This document shows positions 44,205-58,560 of a stretch of DNA of 64,000 bases, in pieces. The position numbers and the translations under genes were made by a program. The first letter of the stretch is position 1. Each line of letters begins with the position of its first letter. Source of the stretch: Psococerastis gibbosa (lineage: Eukaryota; Arthropoda; Insecta; Psocodea; Psocidae); assembly GCA_963971405.1 (NCBI GenBank), contig OZ020490.1:1364001-1428000 (forward strand), in the 5' to 3' direction. The notes under the pieces are model-generated. The model was not told the DNA's origin, did not search any database, and worked only from the letters and a program-made list of their open reading frames with translations.

Positions 44205-46355
44205 GTGACGGCGCCATCTTGTTTTCTGAGCGCTCAATAGTAATGTATTGGGTATAATTGGCAAAGTTGACAACATGAGTAATATTAAAGAAGTAATGTA
44301 AGAAATGTGCAATATGAATTATGTCTGTTTTATATATGTAAGCCTTGTCGTAACTTGATTGCATCGATAGGGCAAAATGCCACTACCGGCGATATTTCCG
44401 GTTTCATCATAACAAATAGAGTAGTGGTTCTATGTACCATTCCTCAGGTCTGGGCCCTCGGACTTACCACGTCGTTATAGCAAGGTAGCAGCCTGGGAAG
44501 GGGGTCTATCTGATGTCACCGGAGTTGACGTACAACGTCAATATATTTAAAACTCCATTCCACCTAGTGTACTCTGCATGCAAATCTTTCGGAGGGGGGG
44601 GGGGTGTCTAGAGTTCTTGGCTATGGCATAGACTGCAGTCAGACTGCAGACTGCTAGTCAGCTTGTTAGATACGGTACCTGTTATTTGCCTTACGCCAGA
44701 ACTGCTATATTGAGTATTTTTAGTTTTTGCTTTCAATTTATACGTAGTTTAAGGAAAGCTTTGTGATGGTCCAAATTTTCGATTCCGATATTTCAACGGA
44801 TTTGCACGTTTTAGGGTCCCAGGAACCCAAAAAAATGTTTTTTACGAAATGTCTGTCTGTCTGTCTGTTTGTCTGTCAGTCGCTCGGCCGCTCTATCTGA
44901 CAGTTCATCGATTTCCTGGCAAACTATTCAGTGGGTTTTTATGAAATTTTGCATGTAGGTCCAAAAAAATCATGCCTCGGAACAATTTTTTTTTTAGGGG
45001 TAACTCAATTTGGGGGTGGGGGGGTTTGTCTGTCTGTCTGTTCGTTGATTTCCGGGCAAACTACTTGGTCGATTTTGATGAAATTTGACATGTAGGTTCC
45101 CAAAAATCATACCTCGGGACCATTATTTCTATTTGGGGCTAACTCAATTTAGGGGGGTTTATTCTCAAAAAACTCCAAAAAAAACACCTAAAAAAATTAT
45201 ATCTCAAAAACGGCTCCAACGATTTCTTTTAAATTCACATATATTGTAGTCGTTATTAATGTTGACCAAATGCGGGGGTCTCTTGCCCCTTTGAGTTTGT
45301 TTTTGAGGGTAAAAAATAAAAATAACTCAATTTTCATGAAAGATGACTAGAAAATAATTTTTCTGCTAAACCCTTCTATCGATGATTTCTACCTTCAGGC
45401 ATGTTTTAGGAGTTAAATTGAGTAACGAAACCGGACACGTTGGTTGGACATGGACACAGTCCCAGCCCACGGTGTGGGCCCATAGGACAGTGGACCTCCT
45501 GATTATAGTGGATTCCGAACCACTCGGGAAACACAGTTAAGCCACACGATTAGTTCGGAGGTGACCAGGACAAGTCCTACCATGTTTCCCTACCGGCACT
45601 GTGCACACGACCAAGTTATCTGCATCTTTGAACCTGCTCTGGTCCGCTGGATTCAACTTGGTAAGGCGGCCGGCTAACCGGACAGGTTGCTTTCCCAAAA
45701 AACTATTTGGTTTTGTGCAAAAAAATGTTTTATTGAAAAAATGATAGACAATTCACGCTCAAATGCATTGCGTGCTCTGCCATTATTGCTGTGAGGTAAT
45801 GTGTTGGTCTGACCTATCTAGAATTTACCTCCAGTGGCGTTAGATGGACAACCCCCCCCCCCCCCCCCCCCGAGATATCGGAAATTTATTTAACCATAGG
45901 AAAATTATTTACCGTGAAATTACTCATTTTCTCTATCTACTAATTTTGACAAATTGGAAAGCATGTTCAAGTGAACTCGGACCGGTTCTTTGCCTTACGC
46001 CAGAACTGCTGCATTGAGTTTTTTTAGTTTTTTTTTTCAAATAAAATATTATTCACATGCAAGCAATTCAACGAATGCATGATTCGAATAACCTCTTCAG
46101 TTGCCTCTGTAGATAATACCAGTTTTGAGTTACGACAGGTCACCGACCGCATGATGTGTAGAGACTCGCACAAGTTCGAACAAGCTACCATTATGCCATT
46201 GGAGACCTACAGTATACTGTTGCGGTCTGACGTCTGATATCGTATTGTAAACCGTTACTGCGTATATAACACTCTGGGCACCTCAGTACATAAAAGAAGG
46301 TACGACATATAAGGTCTATGCCAAGATGATTTAAGATTAATGTATAGCATCAATC

Positions 46356-46424
46356 ATGAAGTGGGTTCTCTTGTTTGTCGCCCTAGTGGCTATCATCTCC
46401 GTTGTTACTGCAGCTGAAACCGAG
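46356..46424 (+). pseudogene. Paralogous signal exon with broken donor (unit B)
   Basis: Same exon as 19858-19926, including the CTAAGT in place of the GT donor, so the mutation predates the A/B duplication or was spread by homogenisation. TATATAA at 46263-46269. Confidence 0.58.
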
Positions 46425-49400
46425 CTAAGTAACTAAAGTAACTTAAGAGTCACTAATTCCTTACAATATATGATAGAAGACCTATAAGGAAATCTTGAAA
46501 TTACCGATTTCGAGATTACAACGAATTTACAAGTTTTGAACTCCCAGGAATCCAAAAAAGTGCTGGTTTGTCTGCCTGTTTGTCTGTCGGTCGGTCTGTA
46601 ACTTAAAAGGTTAGGGCCATCACAGCAAGAAATCCTTCTTTATACCAATATATAATTAGGAGAGGAGCATACAGCAGACAATTTTTGTATTTCAATTGTT
46701 ATGTGATGGGAAAAACTAAAATGAATGTCCCGCTTGTGTTTAATGTATAGTTATGTCAGCCATCAGTCTTATAACTTTACTACTGTTCGCCCAGGAAAGT
46801 ATGCAAATGCACAATAGATATTCTCGTAATGCCTTCCCAAGTCCCGCCTATCCATGTAAATTTCCTATGCTGCATTTTCAAATCAGTTAGAACTACTTTG
46901 CATGTGTTTGTATACACAAAACTTATGGGGGTTCCATTCATTCCAAATTTAATGCATTATGGTCACAAGTTGACATTGCTTATTTAATTAGCTAAAATTG
47001 TCGATCTGTTGCACTTTTTACGAATTTACTGCTCCAATGTCAAAATTAAAATTGAAATTTTCTGAATGTTAGCTAATTGTCTTCAACTACTGTAGCACCG
47101 TTAGTGTAACGGTTATAGGCTCATCAAAGAACTAAATCAAAATAATATTTATTGTTATAAATATTGTTAGTGCGTTTCTTGAATTTGCGATTATTTATAA
47201 AATTTTCTTCTTACTATCGGTAAGGAATCAACTTGAAAGTAGACAGTTAACTTAAGAGCGTTCAGGCCACAGAAAAGAGTTTCTGTGCATCATACCAATA
47301 AGGGTCTCATCAAGGTATACAATTCGCTTTCCTTCTGACCTGGCGTTCTGGATTTGTTGTAAATACCTAGATACCTAATACGCCAAGAACGGGTGCGTGG
47401 CGACTCGACCAGGGCGTTGTTTTTTGTTAAACTTCTTAAATCTGCAAAGCAATGAAATTGTGACTGCTTTGTTTCTGCTGCACTTCTGATGCGTGTATGC
47501 ATAATAGTCTCCGTAGTAACTTGTCGGTGGAGTGAGCAGAAACAGGTTGTGTTCTTTATTTTATTACATAAAACATTACAAAGAAAAACATTTTCACTAT
47601 GAGTTCTGATGCGAGTAGGTACTAATTGATTTCTTTACATTATGGATGCCTTTTGAAATATTTTATCTATCAGACCAAATTACGAATACTAGCAAATAAA
47701 AATTCATTTCTCTCAGAACTATACTTGTCATATATGGTAACTATTTATCAGATTGTTAATTTGCTTGAAGTGAAGACGTCTAGTGATATATGTATATATA
47801 TATATATATAAAAACATACATTACGAACCCTCTGCAAAGATATTTCCAGGCCAGTCACGTGACCCCCTCCGGTTTGGCCTTAAACTCCCGCACGTGGCAT
47901 AGACCTGCACCCGCACAGAATTATGGACGCTGCGCGGTTTAGATCTTGGTGAGATTGTGGTTCTTTTTCATTAAAAATAATATATTTTTTTGACTACCTG
48001 AAATCAAGGAAAAACCCACACCGCGGGTTGATTTTACATGCATTTCAAATAGTGATGAAGAAAATGGTGACCTTTAGCTTTAGTTGCGTGACTTCACCCA
48101 CTGGACCACCGGTGGGTGAAGGCAGATTGTTGCAAGACCTAATATTTCGATACTACTGATGCTTCTCTATGAAACATGACCGGCAAGGGCGGATCCAGTG
48201 GAAAATTTAGGGGGTGGGGTCACAAGTTGTATGTGACTTAAAAAGGTTCCTAATTTGTTTGTTGAAAAGTAGAGTTATATTCATTTGTTTAAATGATTTT
48301 TATTATCTTATGAATTTACCCCCCCCCCCCTCCGTGGATCCGCCATTGATGACCGGTGTCTTGTCCGTAATCACAGAATGCGAGGAGAGAATTGCAAGTT
48401 CAACGAAATGAGACAAGTCATTCAAAGATTCACCGGGTTACTTATGTCATATAGATTTTTATGACCTCCCGAGCAATTACCGATTATAATTTTTAAAAAA
48501 ATTTCTTCGAAGCTTAACGTTTGCGTGGTAAAGCTACCTATTTGGTTATGTTCCTCTATATCTGGCCCCTAAATCATACCTGCGGCCGCAGTAGCGTAAA
48601 TAACTTTTACTGCCCCCCCCCCCCGCAAGACCTTTGGTGCGCCCTACCCTGTCTTATTATTTCATCTTTGCTATGAGTGATAGTCAATAGTGGAATGCTA
48701 GGCCATAGCCACGATTTTTTTCGTGGGTCGCTGCACTGGCGTAAATTCCCAAAATTTCTGGGGGGGGGGGCTTTAGGAAGGAGAAGGAGAAAAAAATTGA
48801 AGAATAGGCCCAAATTAGGGAGGTTTTACGCATTTTGCAAACAGTTGAGATTTTATAGACGAATAAACCTACCACTGAGGGGGCCCGGGGGTCTCCCCCG
48901 AAGAAAAAATTTGAAAAAATCGTCTGAAATATTGGGGTTTTAAGGCCAAACCGGAGTCGCCTATATTCCATTTCTGTGCAAACTTTAATTTCTCATGAAA
49001 TATGGAACGCAGAACAATGAAAAAATGCTGAATGGCAAGAAGAATTTTTTTTCCTAATTTTGATGCATAGTATGCTGCTACCGATCGGCTATAGTATGTA
49101 AACTTGGTACGCAAAAAATAACGGTCACTCAGGAGTTCAAGCTGATGGAGTTCATAAACTGTGGCGAATTGGGGTTAGGTAAGGCCACATGCCATACATC
49201 AAAATTATGGGAAAAAATTCTTCTTTCCATTCAGAATTTTTTCATTGTTCTGCGTTCCATATTTCATGAGAAATTGAAGTTTGAACACAAAATGGTATAG
49301 GCGACTCCGGTTTGCCCTTAAGGATTTTATGTAATATAATTTTTGTGAAAGTACTTGGTCAATATGTTGATTTTTTTCATGATGTCTTTCATGTGAAATA

Positions 49401-51142
49401 AGCATACCAAGAATTAATATCCCTTTCGTTTTTGTGGATACTATGCCTTTCGCGTCCATAACGTCTTTGTCACCAGAATTCCTGGGGGGGGGGGGCAGAA
49501 CCCACTATATACGCCAATGCTTGCAAGCAGTACAATTGAGATTGTTATTATAACGACGAATAAACCTACCATATTGGGGGGGGGGGGCGGGGGTCTCCAC
49601 CGGAGAAAATTATTGAAAAAATAGCTATGAAGTATTGGGGTTTTAAGCATTTTGAATTTTAATATACTTTTTGTGAATATACTGTATGATAGCATAGGTA
49701 CATAAAATGCTAATTTAGTGGGGACACAGCCAGACAACATTTTGTAGATATGCGGACTAAATCATTATGTTACCATTACGATCGCTTAGATTTTATAGAA
49801 ATAATATTGCACGTAATCCAAAGAGGGGGGCCCGGGAGTCTCACCCAGGGAAAAAAAAAATTGAAAATTTATATGCAATACAGTAGGGTGTTACGCATTT
49901 TAATAGCAGTAAAGTCTAGATTTTTACTAAACTTACAAAGGAATGCTTATTCATATTGCAGCAAACAGGGGGGCCCGGGGGTCTCACCCGGAGGAAAATT
50001 TTGAAGAAATAGGCCCGAAATAGTGGGGTTTTGCGATTTTAACAGAAGTAAAGCTTATAATTTACAGAGGAAGACATATTCATGTTACCGTACTAGATGC
50101 ATTCAATTCTCAACTTTTCATTTCGGTGGGGGGGGGAGGTTGCAGACCAATAAGCCCCCCTTGCCTACGTTCTTGGTGGAAAGGTAAGAAAAATTTTGAA
50201 GAATAAATAATAAAATAGAAATGGAAAACGCAACAGCCGCTGTCTGGTGTTGCTGGTACCTAGTGCATTCTGCTACCACTGGTGAACCGCAGTACTCGCG
50301 AGAAAGAAAATTTTTAGTTTTAAATGAGATGAAGTTCCTAATTTCATAATTATAGTCAACTTGAAAACAAATAAATGATATTAATTATTTTTATTGATTT
50401 CGTAGATTTCTAAATTATCTTATCACCACTGAATCGCTATAGTTGGCCCGCAGATGTATGAAAGCACAAAAAGAATCCTTCCACAAAAAATTTATTTTTT
50501 ATTCGTTTTTGTGGCAATCCAGCAAAAACAAACCCTTATTCCACTCCTAATTTTTAAAGAAATTTCCTTCTACCAGGGTTTTTGCTAGGCAATTTTGCTA
50601 AACTTCTAAGGGTGGCCCAGCTGTTTTGCCAGTCAGATTTTTCTCGATCCCCTTTTCCGCCTCAATTCTGGTTTTATATGACGTCTGCAGCTCACAGTAC
50701 CGTACCTTACTTTTTTATTCATTGAGTTTGTTTGCTTTGTCACATTTATTAAACTGTCATATTTACTCAGCTGCTATAATCAACTATGCAATGAAATAAC
50801 TAAGGAATATACAGCCTGTTTCAGGAAAATTACCTACGCTGGCCTCAATGTTTTTAGCTTTATATGTGTTAGAGGTATTGAATGCAATTTCCCACCAAAA
50901 TTTGAATATTGGGTTTAGTTGCATTCACAAGCCACTTTTTTTTTACTACTGAAAAATTAACTGAAAGAGATGTAACATCAAAGGCTTTCACGGCCGGAGT
51001 CAAATGAATAATCAGTAGAATCTGGGCTGATGGGCCGTGGTCGAAATTAAAGCGAACTTCCAAACGTTTCGTCAACATCTGCGGTCGACATCATCAGTGG
51101 AACTGTGGAGACTTCTAAGATTGTATCTTGGAGGGATCTTGG

Positions 51143-52794
51143 TTTTTTTTTTTTTTTTTTTTTTTTTACCTTCGTGGGGCCTACTCGTTTGAGTTCCTAT
51201 AAGCGTCGACCTAGAAGGTCTTTTGCTTCCACGTTTGCCGTCTACGCCCATCTTATAACACCAGTCTTTTTGATAAATTCTAGTGTTTTTGTGATGGGAT
51301 TAGATCGGATGGTTTCCTCTTCAGACCTAGGGTGGCCAAGAGTTTGGTATCGAGTTTTTCCCAGCGCTTCACATTCAAAGAGAATGTGTTCAGCTGTTTC
51401 TTCTTCAACTTCACACAGTCTGCATCTACTGTCGTTTTTCACGCCAACCCTATGCATGTGTTTGTTGAAGTGGCCGTGGCCCGTAAGCGTGCCAACCACC
51501 CTTCTAGCTTGCTCTCTACTTAAAGAGAGAAGCTGATCGGTGAGCTTTTTACTAGGACCCGGAATAACCTTCTTAGCAAATCTGCTTTCCGGGACTTTCT
51601 TCCATTCCTCTGCAGTTTTTCTCTGCACCCATTTTTGTACAGAAGTACGGGCCTGGCAATAAGCCATCCCATACTTAGGTTCTGCACCAATGAATGGCGT
51701 TTCTGCACCTTTTCGAGCCAGCTCGTCGGCTCTTTCATTCCCATCAAAGTTCGAGTGAGCCGGGACCCAAATCAGCGAGACTGAGTTTTCCCGACACACC
51801 TTTATTAGGAGGTTGATGCAGTGCCACACCATTTTTGATGTGATCTTTATAGCCTCCACAGCCTTAATCGCTGCCTGCGAGTCTGTATAGATAATAATGG
51901 TTTTGCCCTTGCTTTCCATTTCCATACACTCCTCTAGGCATTTTATAATGGCCCCTACCTCAGCCTGAAAGACTGTAGCATATTTGCCGAGGCTTAGGAC
52001 TATGGATTTGTCTACAGTTTCCCCATAGACTCCTCCTCCAGCCCCATTTTCCATTTTCGACCCATCTGTATACCAGACTAGGTCATTGTCCCCTGTTTGA
52101 TGTTCTTCAGCATTCCATTCTTTTCTAGCTGGAATTCTAGTGTTAAATGGTTTGCTGAATGAGAGCAGGGGTGTCATTCGGTCTGACGGCATTAAAAGCG
52201 TGTCTTCCGATATGCTTTTAGTAATATTGGAGTGGCCTGACCTTTTGCTTCTTCAGCAGCCTTCCAGCTCCAATCTATAGGCGCCCATCCTGGCCTGTGC
52301 TTCAATGAAGACTCCCAGGGTTGGCAGGTTCAATAAAGTATTCAGGACATCCCCTGGTGAAGTTGACATTGCTCCTGTGATACAGAGGCAGGCCAGCCTC
52401 TGGAGCCCATTCAACTTGGTTGTCACTGTGACCTGTGTAGTCTTGGTCCACCAAACTACACTTCCATAGGTAATCACCGGCCTAATGACCATTGTGTAAA
52501 TCCACATTGCCATTTTGGGCCTGATTCCCCACGTTGTGCCTATTGCCCGTCTGCAAACATAAATTAATTGTTTAGCTCGGTTAATAGTTTTTGTAATATG
52601 GGGATTCCAGGTAAGTCCTTTGTCTAGGTTAACCCCTAGATACTTAACCTCCGTCCCCAGTTTTACAACAGGGATCTTGGTTGCTGCTGAGCGTCCAAGA
52701 TACAATATTAGAATTCTATGCAGTTCCACTGATGATGTCGACCGCAAATGTTGACGAAACGTTTGGAAGTTCGCTTTCATTTCTACCACGGCCC
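51143..52794 (-). pseudogene. 5'-truncated non-LTR retrotransposon with RNase H (unit B)
   Basis: Copy of 24648-26295, with longer T tract (51143-51167), the same in-frame TGA (52253-52255) and a few substitutions (one Cys to Ser in the post-RNase H region). Confidence 0.82.
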
Positions 52795-55198
52795 ATCTGC
52801 CCGGATTCTATTGATTCTTCATTAACTGAAATAGACTTTGGAAGAAAGGAGGTCTGAACCAAGTTTATGCAGTCCCTGACGGAGTGTGAAGCAATTTAAG
52901 TACTTGAGCGGCACTGAAGACAATTGCTCAGCAGGTGAAATAAACAGTCGTGTTCAGAAAACAGAAGTTGCAATAAAAAAATCCAAGATCCTGGAATCTG
53001 TCAACATAAGACTTAAGACATAATCAGGAAGCAGTTCCTTAAAACCTGCGTATGTAACGCTTTTTTATACGGATGTGAAACCTGGACAATAGCGCATAAG
53101 AAGAGGTCTGAAATGTGATGTTCCAGAAGGACCACGTGACCAATGAAAGACTGCCAGAGGCTATTGAAAGAGCTGTTATCTCTATATATATAAATTTCCC
53201 TTTATCACGGCATCACGCGTGAACGGCTAGACCGATTTCACTATTTTCTTTTTTTTTTGTGTTAGTTATTGTCAGGAGAAGGTTCTCATGAAAGAAAAAA
53301 AAAATTAGAAATGGCATTTTTCCCGAAATCAGAGCCTATTTTTCCCATTTTCGACCATTATACATTGGTTTTCCTATACTGCGGAAAACCCAATAATAAA
53401 AAATCTAGAACCACTACGGCCAAAATGTCTTCAAAGCGGTATTTGGTGAACCTTTGGCCAACTTTCTCTCCAAGTCCCCCACCTATGCCATTGACTGCTT
53501 CTGGATAACTCAAAGAGTAATAACGTGCAGCAATTCGAAAAAATACCAATTTCCGACGAAAAAACGCGTTTTTCGGGGGCACATTTCGCGGGGAAAAAAT
53601 GGATTAGAAAAATTTTAAAAAAAACATTGCTACTTTCCGCTATTCTTTCTCTTTACAACTATAGAACCGGTTTTGCTTCTCGACTAGCGGTTTCACCACA
53701 GCTAGGTACTTAAGGGGGACGTGAAAGTCGCTTACATGAGGGAAAAGGGTACTCTCAGCGGAGCATGCATAAAGTCAAAATATTCCACAATATTCACAGA
53801 TATTCACAATATTCCTGCAATTTTTAACCGACATGATAAGTTAATATATCGTCGAAGACAGTATGAATGGGGGTTTAAAGCGAGTATACAAAAAGTGGTT
53901 CCATTCTTACCCCTTTAAAATCGGGTCAAACAGGAAATTTCACTAGGCCTAGATATTCCCGAAAATATTCCCGATTTCTATAATTTCGAAAAATCTACCT
54001 ACTTTTTCGGGGCCACAATGGTTCTTAAATTTGTAGTTTTGCATGTTGTTTACTAATGTAAACAAATTATCAACAAATCATCCAATTTAGGCCTACCATT
54101 TCGGCTACAGTGTGGTTATCTTCAAGCTTCACGTTAAAAATGGCCTATGTTTTGCTTCCGATTTCAATAATATGTATTTTATATGGATAAAAATTATCAC
54201 AAATTATACTACTGTACCGGTTTAATGTAACTATCGTACACTTTGCTATTGTCAGGAGAAGGTTCTTATGAAAGAAAAAATTTTAAAACTTGCGCGGAAA
54301 ATTAGAAAATTCTTGAAATTGAAGTTGTGTCATGCGAGCCCCGAAGGGCTCGCTGCGTAATGAGTAATACGCGGTACCGGCGAGCTGCCGCCCGCCGTAG
54401 GCGAAAGGGGAGCGGGCCGCAAAGCGGTCCCAAGCCCCGCTTGCCTTATATAAAAAGTAGAAGAGCGAAATGGGTAGGGCATTTGGTAAGACACAATAAT
54501 CTGCCATTAAGGGCACAGTGGTAGGAACCAATAGAAGTGGGCGGCTTAAGAAGGAATTCGTGGAACAACTGAAGGAGGGCGCAGAAGCTCGAACGTACCA
54601 AGAGGTGAAGAGGAAGGCAGAGAAACGAGAGAGCTGAATGATGATGTATAGGAAGTTTTTGTGAACCAATCGTTGAGAGTATGACCTTAGAAGAAGAGCA
54701 ATCATGATCTATTTCTGGTACTAACATCGTTGTGTCGTATGGGTAATTTGGGACGTAGCTGTCATTTTGGAGCTTTCTCATAGGCTCACGCCATTGGTTA
54801 TGTCGAAAGGAACTCGAGAAACATTTCTTCCTTTCATTTGAAAAGGGGAAAAGGGTAATGCATTTTTATGTAGAGCCCAAAAACCACGGAGAAGCGTGAT
54901 CACTTTCTGTTAAAAATTTTCTCAATTTTCCTTACCAGAGTTTGGTGGGAAATGAGACAATCAAACTAAACCTAATCAGATGTCTTAATAACTCTATCAA
55001 AGTACAGGATACATATCTACAATTCCCAACCCTAAATGTTCCCCTAAGATAATAAAAAACGAAAATATTTCTACACCTCCATGGAATTTTCAGCGGTAAA
55101 TACATTATTTACTATACTACAGTAATCGTGACAAGGTGACTTATTGCGTATATTTGCAGTTGTGAATTTTGGCAGCAGCTGTGCATACACCAAAATTG

Positions 55199-55206
55199 TA
55201 TAAATA
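55199..55206 (+). promoter_or_regulatory. TATA box of the peptide gene, unit C
   Basis: TATAAATA; one base upstream of it differs from A and B (acaccaaaa versus acacgaaaa). Confidence 0.62.
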
Positions 55207-55262
55207 ATGGTACCTACAGATACCAGTCAATTCAATTTGTATAGAGACTTCAGTGTGGCAAG

Positions 55263-55322
55263 ATGAAGTGGCTTTTCTTAATATTCGCTCTTGTGGCAAT
55301 TGTGGCTTTGGCAACTGCAGAG
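55263..55322 (+). CDS. Exon 1, signal peptide (unit C)
   Basis: Identical to exon 1 in units A and B. The unit C gene is truncated after exon 3 by the end of the array. Confidence 0.74.
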
Positions 55323-57440
55323 GTAAGGTGTTATAATATACTGCTTAGGCGAGTATTCCACATACGTACATCGTCAATGAAAATTATGAAATTGAAGGAC
55401 ATTTCAATTTTACTCTATGCCATTGTTAAAATTGAACAATGATCACTTGATCATAGAGTTAAATCACAAACAAACAAACTAAAATTAAAAAATGGCGTCA
55501 TGGGATATGTCAAGTGTGTCAAGTACAATTATTTTAATTGATTTTTTTTAAAAACAGTTTTCATCCATTAAACAGATCGGTGAAGGTCGATCTTACTTTG
55601 GAGCTCTTACTATTATTAGGTTTTATTAAAAATAATAAGTGTACGAAGAAAACAAATACAAACAAAATTTCAAAAAACAAACGCAAACAAAATTTCAAAA
55701 ATTTGGCGCATACGTTTCAATAGAAAATTGTCAATTTTTGAAAAAACATGTGGTATGGCCGCCATCAATGAAAAATTGAAATGTCCTTCAATTTCATAAT
55801 TTTCATTGACGATGTACGTATGTGGAATACCCGCCTGAATACTATCTCTACTACATCTGAGAGCAACTTTGAAGCAGGCGATAGGCACAAAAGATCAATT
55901 CATAGAGGTAATACAATTTCTATAAAGTTACATTTAAACAAAGTGTTAATTACAATTGCCGTACAAGATATAATTGTAAACCTTCAGTCATTTTTATCAC
56001 ATCCCTCTATACAATGCAATACAATATATGTTTACGTTAAATTATACAATACAGTAATTTATAAAATTAAATCGTCAAAATATCGTCAAAATCAGGTAGT
56101 TCTGTCATTGTCATTGTGCTAGTGCCTCTGTGACAGTGTAGAAAGCTTTCTCTAAGAGATGGTTTCAAAGCAATTTAGGGAAGTTAGAAGCATTTCTCGC
56201 CACTCTCAGTTCAATCGGGAGTTTTCATAGGTAGTCGAAACCTTGTAGTATAGGATCCAGTCGCTCACATTTGGCTGTGCGTGGCGCTGGCCATACAAGG
56301 TCTCCCTGTTGCCTCGTGTTGTTAAATGTACCCCACACCTCAGGCTTTAAGATATGTAAAATAATCTAAATATGTACAGACTTGGGGCTGTCATGATTTT
56401 TAATGATTTGAAGTGAGAGCGACAACTATCACGAGGTCCCAGTCTTAGCATGTAGCGCACTCCCCTCTTTTGGAGCCTGAGTACAGCGTCCATGTTCCCT
56501 ACGGAAGTCCCTCCCCATGCCAATATGCCGTAGTTTATATGGCTCATTACAAGTGAGTGGTAGGCCTGGAGAGTAACCTCCGGAGGACACACAGAGCTAA
56601 GGCGCCTGACTACAAAGAAGTCGCTATTTCGTTTTTTTAATAGCTCAGCGACGTGTTTGTTCCAGTTTAAGTTCTTGTCAACTTGCTTTCCTAAGAATCT
56701 GACGCTGTCGGTTGAAGTGGTTGTCCAGTCCTGTCTACGACCAATTTTAACTGAGATCTGAATTTAATAAGTTTTTGTAAGAAAAGAGCTTTTCTGGCGA
56801 TGTAACGCCCGATATTTCAATTTTGGCGATGTACTGACCAGTAAGGTAATGCCTGGCGAGGAAATGTCGTAGTCCCGTCGATAGTTTAGTAATGGTGGCA
56901 AAAAATGAAACTAAAAAATAACTCAAACTGGCACAACATAGGGCCTACGAAATTCCACTGCATAAGACCACAAGACACGGGCAAGCTAAAGTAATATACG
57001 CTATTCGCCACTGGAACCGCCTACCATTGGAGCTTAGGGGAGCTAGTTCACTCAGTAGCTTTAAGGAAATTATTAAACAATATATCTTAGATAACGCTTG
57101 AGACTCTCTCCGGTCTTATAATGGTGACGACAGTGGATCCCCTTCTTCTCTTGTTTCTTCTCTATTTAATTTTAAGCATCTATAGACCCTATATTAATAA
57201 AATATGTTTGTTTGTAAGGTTAGCATGAAAAAAGACTTTATAATCTTATTGTTCGCCTTTTGTTTTGTTTTTATTCAATAAAGTCGTTTTCAATTCAATT
57301 CAATTCAATTTTCATGAAAAATGACTAAAGTAATTTTTCTGCGGATCCTTTCTATATGAATGCTTTCAACCAAATCAATCAAAATATATTTCCAAAAAAA
57401 ATGCAATTTTGTACTTTGTACCTTCGTATATGTCTTAGAT

Positions 57441-58232
57441 AAAAATAAGAAGCAACTAGGAGAGATACTTGCTAGACTATGTGTAGAGGCGAGTAGAGCT
57501 GGACTAGAAATAAATGTCTCAAAAACTAAGTATCTAGTAATGTCAGCGTTAGAAAGGAGACGGAGAAGTGACAACCTGACTGTACAAGGAATGGCTTTCG
57601 AGAATGTAAAGAGCTTCATCTACCTTGGTGCAGAAGTAAACAACCAAAACAAAACTAGCGCAGAGATAGACAGAAGAATAACAGCAGCCAATAGAGCATA
57701 TTTTGCCAACCTAAAATTGCTCAAGTCAAGACTTATCTCTAGAGCCACAAAACTACGAATATACAAAACCCTTATAAGACCAGTTGCAACATACGGATCG
57801 GAAACCTGGAATCTCACTGTAAACGATGCCAACAAACTACGTGTACTCGAAAGAAAGATAATAAGGAGGATATATGGACCCCTTTACGAGTACGGAGAAT
57901 GGCGTATAAGACACAACGCTGAAATCGACGCCGCTCTCAACGGAGAAGACATAGTAAGGTTCATTAAAGCACAACGATTAAGGTGGCTGGGACACGTTGT
58001 AAGGATGTCTGAAGAACGCATGCCACGAAAAATGTACAAAGCAAGCATGACGGGAAGACGACTGCCAGGACGGCCAAGAAACCGCTGGAAGGACGAGTTA
58101 GAGAATGACCTTCGCGAGTTGGGAGTCTCCAGATGGTGGAGCGTTGTGCAAAACCGAGAAGAATGGAGGAGTGTTGTCGAGCAGGCCAAAGCCCACCAAG
58201 GGCTGTAGAGCCGGAAGCAGAAGAAGAAGAAG
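57441..58232 (+). mobile_element. Young 5'-truncated non-LTR retrotransposon in unit C
   Basis: 792-bp insertion absent from A and B, flanked by 13-bp duplications ATATGTCTTAGAT (57428-57440 and 58233-58245), with a GAA-repeat tail (58218-58232). An open frame of 255 codons runs to TAG at 58206-58208. It contains INVSKTKYLVMS, YLGAEVNNQNK, LIRPVATYGSETWNLT, RLRWLGHVVRM and GRRLPGRPRNRWKDE, the C-terminal RT blocks of an RTE-like or related non-LTR lineage. No stop or frameshift in the retained part, so insertion is recent. It lies in the intron between exons 1 and 2. Confidence 0.85.
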
Positions 58233-58515
58233 ATATGTCTTAGATGTTAAATAGAGGGACAAAACTAAATAGCTCGCTTTCCCAAGCAAAGTTTTTCAGT
58301 TTAATCGCATACAAGCAATTTAATGAATGTATCCGATTGACCTTTTTCGCCGCCTCACTATGTAACCTAATAGGTACTTGTGCTGAGTTACGAGTCGGCT
58401 CCGATCGCATGGCGTGTAGAGACACGCACAAGTACTACCACGCTACCACATTCCCACCGAAGCCGATTATTAGCCTAATAACTATTGTTAGTAACACATT
58501 TATTTTTTGTTTCAG

Positions 58516-58560
58516 GAGAGTGATTGGGGACCGCTTGGAATGGGGCCACCCATTATTGGG
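58516..58560 (+). CDS. Exon 2 (unit C)
   Basis: Same protein as A and B, one silent change (CCG for CCT at the first Pro). The intron before it carries the C-specific retrotransposon insertion. Confidence 0.67.

Larger units (their letters stand above)
26800..53297. repeat. Tandem segmental duplication, unit B
   Basis: Second copy of the unit. It follows A through 35092, then carries about 4.8 kb of private sequence: a Polinton-like remnant, TTAGG-like arrays and a perfect palindrome. A 200-N gap follows, and it rejoins A at 40162 (A 13674). The stretch equal to A 9964-13676, which holds exons 4 and 5, is absent or lost in the gap. Confidence 0.95.

Noticed and set aside
57305-58189. Minus-strand ORFs of 104, 71 and 101 codons in unit C
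   Set aside because: Antisense shadows of the inserted retrotransposon ORF.
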